Shown: piece by piece, positions 54,601 to 64,000 of the stretch
Position numbering within the stretch: position 1 is the first letter of the stretch
Layout: each line of letters starts with the position of its first letter
From: Thysanoteuthis rhombus
Taxonomy: Eukaryota > Mollusca > Cephalopoda > Oegopsida > Thysanoteuthidae
Direction: 5' to 3'
Length of the DNA: 64,000 bases
Assembly: GCA_963457665.1 (NCBI GenBank)
Contig: OY735207.1
Location: 37,612,316 to 37,676,315, forward strand
Position numbers and translations under genes: made by a program
The notes under the pieces: generated by a model
The model's input: the letters and a program-made list of their open reading frames with translations, nothing else
Database searches by the model: none
What the model was told of the DNA's origin: nothing

Positions 54601-57099
54601 ATAAACTGATGGAAAATATATAGAGTGAAATTTCATAATAAATAATCATGATTAATCATAGAAAGCTTACATGCAGAGAATTCAGTTTAGATATCAGTTC
54701 AGTATCGTTTTTTTGTTTTGTTTTTCCTTTACCTCTTTTAGCTGTAAACTAGCAATTTTCCACAAGAAGACGAAGAAGAATTAAACAGCATTCTGAAAAC
54801 GTTTTCAAAGATGGAAAACGTTCATAACAGGTGGATATGAATTTGGCTGTAAATAATGGATCGTTCTTCGAGTGGATGGAACAGCCAGTTACTTTTGAAA
54901 TGAAGCCAGAAAGAAGAAGAAAAAATAGCAGCAAACACGTTGAGCCACCTTCTCTTGTTGGTAAGACTGACAAATTTCCGGCAGTTTCTCACTGCCGATT
55001 TGGCCAATGAAGAGAAATTTGGCTGGGTTTACCAGCTGAAACTGGTTGGTGAAACGACTTACTCTACTTTGATTAATCTGTTGGTAATCTGGTTGGCTTC
55101 AAGATACCAGCAAAATTATATCTTATGCAGCTTTCTTATCAAAGGGTTTTGTCTGGAGTTTAGAAAAAAAGGAATATTTTTATAAATCTACAAATTATTT
55201 GGTCTAGTATCTTCATAGCATTTATCACAACGTTTTTTGCAAGATTGTTCATCAACATTTCGACGGTGTAAGTTACTCCCAGTGATGCCTCAGTCATTGC
55301 ACACCCATCAAAAAATTCATAAATAATGATTTTGTAATTTTATAATATTACCAAAATATAAATAGATATTGACTTCTTAATCTTACTCTTTAGTTACTGG
55401 ATCAAAGGACATTATGGAAAAATATTTGTTATCTCCCCTGCATTTGAATATTTTTTTAGGTGTTCTCTTTGCTTGCAGCACATCTAATGGTCTTTTACAC
55501 TACCATTTGTAACAAAGCAATTGGTGTATGATCATGTAAGCTGAAAGCTATTTCAAGAAAAACTCAGAGTGGTCTCTTTCTTGGTAGTTTACCAACTGAT
55601 CTAAATGTAGATGCTTTTCATTGCACATAGATGCAAGAAATTGCTATTTCAATGATTTTTAATCATTGATATTCATTTAATTCTCTGTAATAAAATGAGT
55701 AACATTTTAATAAAATATAGATTGAATATTTAAGTCACATTTAATTCATTAATAATATTTTAGATTTATCTCTGGAGAATCTGGATATTAATTTTTTTAC
55801 CCTATTTTCTTGCTTATCTTTCAATTGATTTGAAAATTGGAACAGTGTGGAAGAAATTTATGCAAATTAGTGTTTTTTGTGCATTTTTTCATTTATTCTT
55901 GACTAAGCCAGCAACTAATTATTTTGGCATTATTTTGTTTCGTATCCTGAAAATTTTGTCATTTGTTCTAAAAATTCAAATTTTAGGTTTCTGCTTTATT
56001 TATTAGTGTCATAAGGTTTTTTTGGTTTTTTTTACTTCCACTTGGTAAAAAAAAATCAGATTGATTAGGTATTTGTGTTCATTGTAAAAACCCAAAGAAT
56101 TACTGAATATTTTTTGAATAATTTTATTCTTATTAGCTTCAGATTACAAAACAAAATTTTAAAATTGAACTTATTTTTTTTATCATAATGCCTCCCAAAC
56201 TTTTGATAAAAGCAATATTGTGATGAGAGAAAAATTCAATCTTTTCAAATTGAAAGTTGTTTGTTTTTCATATTTAAATATGGAGATTGCTGTCTCAGAA
56301 AAAATTATTTATTCAGCAATTGGGACCTAATCAGCATACAGAAAATTTGTAAACAAAACAACCAGATTTCAAAATTCTACCACAAACTAAATGATTATTG
56401 TATTTCAATGAAATTTTTGGTATTCATTCAATTTTTGATAAATTCAATCATGGATTGTGTATTTTTGAAAAAAAGATTTGAGTAACTATATGTATGAAAG
56501 ATTTATCACCTCCCTTAATTCTATAAAATCTGTGTTGAATAGCCAGTGGATACAAAAAAATATGTATAAAAACTATAAAGAGAAAAACTACTAAGATAAG
56601 TCAGAAATTGAATTAGTTAAAATTGCTTTTGAAGGCTTGGCCAGATACATAGAAATTATGACCTGAATCAGAGGAAAATAGAATTCAATAAAACTAAGAC
56701 ATTTTGTTCTGTTTGGGAAATTAGTAACTGCATTTTTTTGAATAGATAGTATTTAAGACTAAAATTGTTTCAAAAATAAATAAATGATTTGCTCAAAATG
56801 TAATTGAAAAAAATTTTTTTTCAAAAGTTCATTTCATGGACGAAATGTTTTCAAATTTTTAAATCTCCATTCTCTGAGAATAATCACTTAGTTATTAAAT
56901 GAAACTATTTTATTAATTGAGAATTGTAAAGTTTAAGAAAATCCAAGATATTTGGTCATTGGAATACAATGGTAAACAATATTGAAAATATTTTTGAAAT
57001 ACCACTTTCTTCCAGAATTTACAGGGAGAAATCGAAATGGTGGTAAGTAAAAGCAGCATTTAATCTAGTGTGTACACATGAAGCGAAAAAAGGGATTAT
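54601..57099. other. Very AT-rich stretch, no gene recognised
   Basis: 54770-55110 is less AT-rich and contains small inverted repeats (for example CCGGCAGTTTCTCACTGCCG near 54978), with short open frames on both strands but no recognised domain. The remainder is poly-T-rich. Confidence 0.4.
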
Positions 57100-58990
57100 A
57101 GTAGATATTTCTCTGCATCATAGTATGGAATAGTAGAGTGGTTAATAGGATGTGAGGTACTCTCTAAGCTTTTTCTGCCAGCCATGTTTCCCCTAGAGAA
57201 AAGTGTGTGAAATAAGCAGGGCTGCTCTGATCTTAACCATCTGAAATCAGCAACACAAAAGCATGAAAGATCTCAGGCCCATGTTTGAGCATTCTTGGAT
57301 TACAAAATGTTTGGCCGGCAGAGAATTGACTGTTTGATTGATAGTCAGTGAGAGGCTGAAATATGCAGACCTAATGAACAAGTTGAAAAAAATATGGAAG
57401 TTTAAAACTTAATCATTGATGCAGTGTGTTATTTATCAAAACAAAAGCCCAGTTCTCCATCCAACATCCAATAGAACTACTTGAGTTACTCAGAGATTAG
57501 GATTTACTTTTGGAGGCTTCTTTTTATCTTCTTCAACTATATTTCAAGGAACTTCACCAAATGTGCAAAATCATTCATACAATATCAGATGCAGTTGTTG
57601 ACCATCTAAAGGAGAAGATAAACTCGGCTTACTTTGTTGCCATCATACTTAATGAAAGATCAGATGTAACGTCAAGATCACAGCTCTTCACAGTTTTGTG
57701 TTTTGTTTATGTCTATGAAGGATTTGTTGGTTTTAGTGATGTTAATTCTGATCAAATCTCTCTGTTCAGGCATATTGTGAAGGTGGTAGAGGATTTTTAT
57801 ATTCAAAATAAGTTGGTTGGACAAACCTGTGATTGTGCTAGCATTATGAGTGAGCATTTAAATGGACTGCAAAAGGAAGTGCTTATCAGATAATCCCTCA
57901 CATTTTTTACACTCTGTTATGTTCATGTATTGAATTTTGTTCTCCAACATGGTCTCCCTAGCATCAAGGGATGCAGAATCTTCTTTCAGACCTTGAGTGA
58001 CCAGGTAGCATTACTCTCTAAGTCTCCTAAACGAGTGCATGCACAACAGGAATTAGTTGCCCAGAGGTGATTCTGTTGCACCCACAAGATGGAATTCTAC
58101 ATCTCGTGAGACTCTAGCTCATTGAATTTTTTATCAAAGCATTTTGGAAAATTTTTAAGATTGCAACAATGACAGTACTATAAAGGCAAAAGGACTTCTG
58201 AGCTGTCTGTAACATTTGTGGACACTTTGGTTCCTCGAAATGTTTTCAAACTTATTTGGTTATCCTGATGTTTTGTACAAGAGCAAAGTGTATGATGTTC
58301 TCTACTGTAGCAAGAAGATAGATGATACGTCACAACAACTTTAGCATGACAGAGAATATGGATTTCAAGACTTGTGGACTTCTGCTGTTTTCAGGAAAGA
58401 GACAATGAAGACCAAAGCTGTAAAAGAATTAGGTTAACAAAAAGGTGATAAGAAAAGAAATCTTGTCTTGGATTGTATCAGAATATAGTAGATAGTTTAT
58501 GCTTGAAGATTGAGTGCAGGTATGCTTTACTTTCAAAGCTTGAGTTTCTCCAACTGCATTGACATGAAAAATATGACTGGTAGAAAATCAAATCCTCTGA
58601 CCATTTATTAATCAAGCCAAGGGATTTCTATGCCATGCTGATTACATTCGCATAAAAAATAAACTCATTGTGCTGTATGCATTCTCAGTGTTTTCACAAA
58701 AAATGCACATGAACAGATGGTTAGAAAAAGTCTTGCATCAGATTTCAAAGAATTATTTTGCTGGGCGAGTTAATTCTTACCACACTGAGTAATGCCGTTT
58801 CAACAGAACACACATTTTCTGCCTTGAAACACCGATAGACGTTTGCTTACGTGGATCACAAAGCCTGGAGAGACTAAGTGGCTTTAGCTTACTTTCTATT
58901 GAAAAAAGGTTAACTGATGAAACTGAAGCAGAAAGGTTCATTGTATGATGAGGTCATACAATGGTTAACATCTCAAAGAAAAATAGAACT
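57100..58990 (+). pseudogene. hAT-type transposase pseudogene (TTF / DUF4371 / hAT dimerisation)
   Basis: Pieces of one transposase appear in order on the + strand across frames. A TTF-type zinc-finger-like part (CSDLNHLKSATQKHE, about 57220-57265) is followed by KMFGRQRIDCLIDS and ICRPNEQVEKNMEV. The longest open part, 57510-57893, covers DUF4371-like wording (NSAYFVAIILNERSDVTSRS, FVGFSDVNSDQISLFRHIVK, LVGQTCDCASIMSEHLNGLQ). Next come SIKGCRIFFQTLSD (about 57960-58002), a YDVLYCSKKIDD segment (about 58288-58325) and the C-terminal dimerisation region LSNAVSTEHTFSALKHR (about 58784-58835) with a degraded LLSIEK-like end. This order matches ZMYM1-like/TTF-type hAT proteins. Many stops and frameshifts make it a relic. 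No terminal inverted repeats or 8-bp target duplication were identified. Confidence 0.85.
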
Positions 58991-60884
58991 GACATACTAA
59001 TGAATTGAGTAAGCAAAATCATTTAGTGCTTTTATTTTTAAATTTATGCATGAGGCAAAATTCATCTCTTATTTACTTTTCAAACAATACAATTCATAGC
59101 ATATTAGAAATTCAGTTTATTTATGCATGAGCATTCATATCATCTGCAATTCGTATCACGTATAGAAATAGCCTGGAGTTCGTATGCTTTTTTAAGAATG
59201 ATACTTATGCCAGAGTAGTAGGTTTAGAATGGTAGCACAGAGCACACCCTATGACATTAACCACTGTACACCATTGCTTTTCATTAAGGAATTTTTCTTT
59301 AAACCTCCTATCCAGACAGCAAGTTTGGTACCCAAATAAGGGAAATTTTGATACAGATAAGGCAAATAAAACCAGAATAAAAATAAATATATACGATACA
59401 AAAATCAGTATGTATGCTAACTTTTCCAATGGTAGACGTTAATCCAACAGAATGGAAGCACATGAACACTTGCTTCTTATTTAATCTGTGTTCTGGAGCC
59501 CCTTGCCATTGAGAAGAGGTTAGGATGCTAGTTTCACAATCCATTACTACAGTAGTGGGTTCAACACTTATTAAGTACGTACACTTATGGCTTAGTGCTG
59601 GAATAAACTACCATAGTGCGTCAGTTAACAAACCCATCTTGCAAACAGTTTACCAAGCATAGTGAGTTTGATTCCCAATAAGAGCTCTACAAATATTTCC
59701 TTTGCCAGACTATGCTGTTCTTAGTAAATAACCATAACCTGTATTCTAAGATATTTAAGGTGCAGTTTCAACCATACCTTTCAGATACAAGGATCTTCAT
59801 TGCAATAAAATTCCAGTATTTTTTTAAATTTGATATTTGACTATCTCATTCCTAAAATGATTACGCACATATACCCTTTTAATGTTTTGAAAATCATACA
59901 TGTAATAAGAGTCATGTCTGTCACACATATAGTATCAGTAGCAGCCATCATCACCTCTCCCTTCCTACCCGCCTTATGACATTACCTAACATTCTTTTCA
60001 TTCCTCTCTCTTCCTACCATATCAGTAACAAATACTATCAGTAGCAGACATCAGTGGAAGATTTTGAATGCTATAGTAAGTCAAGTGACCAGTCATGGCC
60101 CAGTGTTATATTAAAAAAATGATATTTTTTCAGATGCCTGGTTCAAGTCTTTACAGTAATTAAAATATATACAACATAACTATCAATATTTGCCATAGAA
60201 CGATGAATTAAAACAAGCAAAAAGTCCTTGCTGTCATTTGCAAACATTTTTTCCAGCTCTTCATAATCAATCATCAACCATTTTATATTTACGCAGTTTG
60301 AACCTGGGTCAAACCTGTTAAACTGTTAAACCTGAGAAGCCTACGTTTATCTACTCAGGTGATTCATTAGAAAAGATCTCAAATGCCTCTCCTTGAAGCT
60401 ATGCAATTCCATCATGGGGAAATGGTTACCAATACAACTTTCATATTAGAATAGTCCTGTGGGATTGGGGATAATCTTGAAACACAAGAGTTTCTGGACA
60501 TCTTTTTGGTCCTGCCAAGGAAAGAGATGCCATCAATGTATTCAATGATAAAGAATAGAAACCAACTGCAGACTGAAGTGTTGTTGTCATCAATAAGGAA
60601 GAAAAAAAGAAATTATATAGTTAGGTCTTTGAAACACTTTGTATGGGATTAACCTTTAGCATGACAGGATAGCGAACACCATTAACATTAAAAGAAAACT
60701 AGAGATTTTTCATGAAGAATACCTGCTCATGGAAACCCATTTATTCTTGATAGACATAGCAACTTGAGATCTTGAGGATTTTGTTATTATTTGATGTTTA
60801 TTCAAAGCATCATTAAAACATTATAGATAGGAGGAATTTTTCTACTGATTTTTATCAGGGTGTGTGTATGCAAGTTTATGACTA

Positions 60885-60888
<4 letters not shown>
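58991..60888. other. Unassigned stretch
   Basis: A short direct repeat (TATCAGTAGCAG at about 59932 and 60038) brackets a CT-rich segment. No coding frame or family was recognised. Confidence 0.45.

Positions 60889-60943
<55 letters not shown>
60889..60943. repeat. (TA)n microsatellite
   Basis: TA dinucleotides with one GTATA variant at the right end. Confidence 0.95.
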
Positions 60944-60944
<1 letters not shown>

Positions 60945-61189
60945 GGAAATGGATAATCTGGCAGGATATTGATGAATGCCTTTTATTATTTGAAACTATT
61001 TAAAATGACCTTCCATTATTACACAAAGAATTATTCACCCATCTTAGAGAGTATGAAAAGAAATAAGCCATTAAAGAATAGGGGCTGTTGTGAGAATCTA
61101 ACCTACAACTCATAAGATAGTCACTTCAAAATAGAGTCACTTTTGACCATTGAGTAAAACAGCCCAAAAATCTAAAATTAAAGGCGCAA

Positions 61190-61326
61190 TATATATATAT
61201 ATATATATAAAAAAAACATATATAAATATAAATTTATATATAGATATCCAAATATTTAGAAATATATAAATCTATATATAAATTTATGAATTTATACATA
61301 AACATATAAATTGATGTATAGATATA
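61190..61326. repeat. (TA)n with diverged AT-rich continuation
   Basis: Pure TA at 61190-61209, then repeated ATATAAAT / TTTATATATA phrases up to the left end of the family J element. Confidence 0.75.
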
Positions 61327-61557
61327 AGTAATACATTCACTTTTTAATGAAAGGTGATTATTTTAAATAAGTTCAAATGTGATACAATGAAATCTATAAT
61401 CATTCTGTTGGATTGTACATCATTTTTTTAATAACATAATTGCAATGTTGACAGAAACAAATAGAGCAGATAGAGATTGAAAATAAGCTAATTGTAAATT
61501 TCAAAACGGTTATTTTGGCCTTTGTTTTACCGGTGAATGTATCACTTGGCCTAGACA
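61327..61557 (+). mobile_element. MITE-like repeat family J, copy 2
   Basis: The left end GTAATACATTCAC (61328-61340) is mirrored by GTGAATGTATCACTTGGCCT (61533-61552), and the right end is complementary to the start of the copy at 35190. The interior shares CTATAATCATTCTGT with that copy. About 230 bp, non-coding. Confidence 0.6.
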
Positions 61558-61990
61558 ATGCAAATAAAATAAACAATCAAAGGAAATGGGGAACCTGCCA
61601 CTGATAGGGTAGCTTCTTCAACGTAGCAATGCTCTTATCATTGATTTAAACAGCTGATGGTCATACAAAGGCCAAATAACTGCTTTCAACCTGAATTCTC
61701 ATCTTGTCTATTCTTGGCCTGTTCGTCTCTTTCAACCTTTTCTTTACTTAAATTCATATATATATATATGTATACACATTATAAATATTCTTATATTTAT
61801 TTTACATATTTAAGGTGGAATAAAAAAACAGTACTCTTCAACATGCACCAATCAAGTGCTAATTTTACTAACAAGTTTCTACTATGTATAAGAGTGGGTA
61901 GATAATTGTAAACTCCAGAAGATCAATCATTTAAATGAAAATCAATGATTAAATAAAGAAAAATTATGAATGTAAAAAGACATTACCGTG
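61558..61990. other. Unassigned AT-rich stretch
   Basis: Contains a short (TA)n at about 61757-61769. No gene recognised. Confidence 0.45.
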
Positions 61991-61999
61991 ATGAAAAGA

Positions 62000-62075
62000 G
62001 CAATTTGAATTTCAAAGAAGAGCGGAGTTCAAACTTACCTGGAAGAAAAAGAAAAAAAAATTAAATTAATATTCT
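62000..62075 (-). promoter_or_regulatory. Recursive-splice-like AG|GT site (minus strand)
   Basis: On the minus strand TTAATTTAATT is followed by TTTTTTTCTTTTTCTTCC and CAG|GTAAGTTT, with the junction between 62039 and 62038. The upstream A-containing TTAAT motifs could serve as branch points. This is an even closer match to the ratchet-point consensus than the 9062 site. The alternative is a chance match in AT-rich DNA or a conventional small exon from 62038 to a possible GTAATG donor at about 61987. Confidence 0.4.
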
Positions 62076-63269
62076 TTTAATAACTTAATTGAAACATCTT
62101 TGACAAAACATTGCCTAATCATCAATGAAAATGACATCATATAATGATCAAATTCTGGTCAGCTTGATTGTTATATAGTTGTGTATTTTCATACTAGTGT
62201 GTTGGTCAGTATTTGTCCTCAGGTAAAAACAAGGATTTTGAATGCTGATTTACAGAGCTAGCCTTCTTGACTTGAACAATTGAGACACATATCTTCCTAC
62301 CCTCTACACTTCTTATTGGATGTTATTGCCATACTAAGCTGGGACTAGCTTCTATTTTCTTTGTTTGTCTTCAAAGCTAAGCCCACCAACCCTTTGTTCT
62401 TTGTTAGACCTTCTGCCATAATAAGTTGGGCATACACTATTCTTCTCTGTCGCCATGGCCTACCATCTATTCTTTGTTTATCCTCATATAATACTTAGAT
62501 AGGCTTATTGAATTTTTATAAAGATTCAGTTCATCAACTGTCTAAGAAATTCTGTGGTACAGGGGGAATGTACTATGTGTTTGCTTATTAATGTAAATTA
62601 CACTAAGAAAATCTCTATATACTCCAGTATCTAAATCACATAAAATCTCAACCATACATACATTTTCTTTATGGATCAGATGAATAAATGAAAGAACAGG
62701 AAAATATAGAGTAAAGCAAGACTAGAAGAAATATTCACAAAAACCTGGTATAACGTTCCTTTATAGATTCCTCAAATTGCTTTATAGTTATGAATTGATT
62801 AAAAAATGAAATGTGAAATTTGAAAAAGAAATATGTTCTTTTGTCTGTACTCTATAATGATCCATTCAATATTTTCTCTTACAATTTTGTATCGAGAACG
62901 AGAGCTATATGACGAAATTTTAAAATATTCTTCTATTTCAGTGACTCAAGTCTTTCTACAGTATTATTCATTAAAGCCAACGTTAGCTAAATGCTGCATC
63001 TATGGAGAACCAGCATTCAACATCCTGTATGGCTGGAAGTTTTTTTATAACTGATTTTCCAAAAATTGCCTACATTCCTTGAAATTTGCTGCAGTCATCA
63101 GGGTGTACCTATAACCCTAACCTTTTAAGTGAAGAGGTGTTAACTGGAAGATGGATCCTCAGTCACCAGGCTATGACTAGTTTTTGGCATATCTCTTCTG
63201 AAGATGAGGCCTGGCCACATATCACCAGAAGCCATGGAAAAGCTTTTGAGATGGAAAAACGCAGACACT
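62076..63269. other. Unassigned stretch
   Basis: TGCCATACTAAGCTGGGACT (62329) and TGCCATAATAAGTTGGGCAT (62415) suggest a weak ~87-bp repeat. 63138-63230 loosely parallels 42170-42290. No gene recognised. Confidence 0.4.
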
Positions 63270-63279
63270 AAACAAAATA

Positions 63280-63325
63280 TCATGAACTTGTGATAAAAGT
63301 AACAATAATAAGATAGAGTAAAATT
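63280..63325 (+). repeat. SINE-type tail (CAATAATAAGAT)
   Basis: GATAAAAGTAACAATAATAA followed by GATAGAG resembles the 3' tails at 54575 and 17500. The upstream 200 bp could be a diverged SINE body, but no A/B box was found. Confidence 0.35.
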
Positions 63326-64000
63326 AGTAATAATTGATTGTAATGATGAAGAGTGTATCAACCGAGAGTGCTGTGATAAAAAGCCACAACACTAGGACGG
63401 GGGAAAACTGATGATAGAATGATAATAATAATGCATGAAGCCAGAGTGTCAAAAGGCAACTGTAATAAAATTTTCAAAAATTATTATTAATTTTTTTTTT
63501 CAAAATGATGCCCTCTGTGAATATTGTTCTGTCTAAATTAGGAGCCCAATGCAACCCTGATACCAAAACTAAATAAGTAATCAGACCAATCAATTTTCAA
63601 CAACAGATCCCACAATTGCTGTGCTCCAGATTCATTATTAAATATTGGTTAATGTTACTTTAAGCTTTGTAAATTGGAGGTAACAATAATCCTTTGCCTT
63701 ACAGATATAAAATATGGTAGTTGAACACGTCATTCAGAGGCTATAAAAAGTATAACTGTATAATGTATTGATCAAATAATAATGCTTAAAGTCACATGAA
63801 CCAAGTATCAAGATAAATTAGATAAATACTGAGTCACCCAGCCAGTTGAACAAGGATCTCTCTCAGTTTCTAGCCTGGGAAATAACTTAGATTTTGATTC
63901 TCTTACCCTGCATTCCTGATATTGCATTGCAGAAGGGCAATTTCTCAAATTATTGTCTGCCCCGGAGCATCAGTATGATAATCCTGAGACTTGGTCTGAT
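63326..64000. other. Unassigned stretch to the window end
   Basis: No coding frame, repeat family or inverted repeat was recognised. Confidence 0.45.

Noticed and set aside
1-64000. CRISPR array, operon, bacterial promoter or ribosome-binding-site features
   Set aside because: Repeat structure, microsatellites, LINE/SINE/Tc1/hAT relics and lack of dense ORFs all indicate a eukaryotic genome; no spacer-type array is present.

Overview
This window looks like gene-poor, repeat-dominated DNA from a large invertebrate genome, most likely a mollusc and plausibly a coleoid cephalopod such as an octopus. The reasons are indirect: strong AT richness, very many long (TA)n tracts, no operons or dense ORFs, many decayed retroelement 3' ends of one LINE family, tRNA-like SINEs, small inverted-repeat elements embedded in (TA)n, and Tc1/mariner and hAT relics. 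The species call rests on the overall pattern, not on a diagnostic gene. I found no intact protein-coding gene, rRNA, canonical tRNA, CRISPR array or CpG island. Almost every open frame is short and random or comes from simple repeats.

Layout. 1-9 kb: a tRNA-like SINE, a ~1 kb element with long inverted arms (2479-3460), copies of two unclassified dispersed repeats, a LINE reverse-transcriptase/C-terminal relic on the minus strand (5085-5870), a degenerate ~163-bp tandem array (6680-7410) and a perfect 66-bp palindrome (7772-7837). 9-26 kb: a minus-strand AG|GT ratchet-like splice motif (9062/9063), a second type of reverse-transcriptase relic (12545-13330), a 106-bp direct duplication beside microsatellites, a LINE RT relic (15685-16235), SINEs, three LINE 3' ends and ~115-bp repeats that contain a possible mariner C-terminus. 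26-29 kb: a dense cluster of small elements between (TA)n tracts. 29.5-35 kb: a LINE fragment flanked by 54-bp direct repeats, a GC-richer open block, a DD34E Tc1-like transposase pseudogene and a second LINE tail type. 35-47 kb: microsatellites, TA-bounded elements, a ~31-bp tandem array (39853-40600), a LINE 3' end and further repeat copies. 47-53 kb: an inverted-repeat MITE, a GA-rich locus with a near-identical 287-bp tandem duplication, a ~790-bp polypurine tract and a decaying lysine-rich decapeptide-repeat reading frame. 53-64 kb: AT-rich DNA, a SINE, a decayed TTF/DUF4371/hAT-type transposase (57100-58990), a small MITE and a second minus-strand ratchet-like splice motif (62038/62039).

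How the parts fit together. The content is best explained as intergenic or deep-intronic DNA shaped by rounds of 5'-truncated LINE insertion, SINE insertion, cut-and-paste elements and their non-autonomous derivatives, and microsatellite growth. Two AG|GT motifs on the same strand about 53 kb apart raise the possibility that the whole window lies in one very long intron of a minus-strand gene. The most unusual recurring pattern is a hammerhead-ribozyme-like core (CTGATGA, a stem-loop, then GAAAC) in at least four otherwise unrelated small repeat families.
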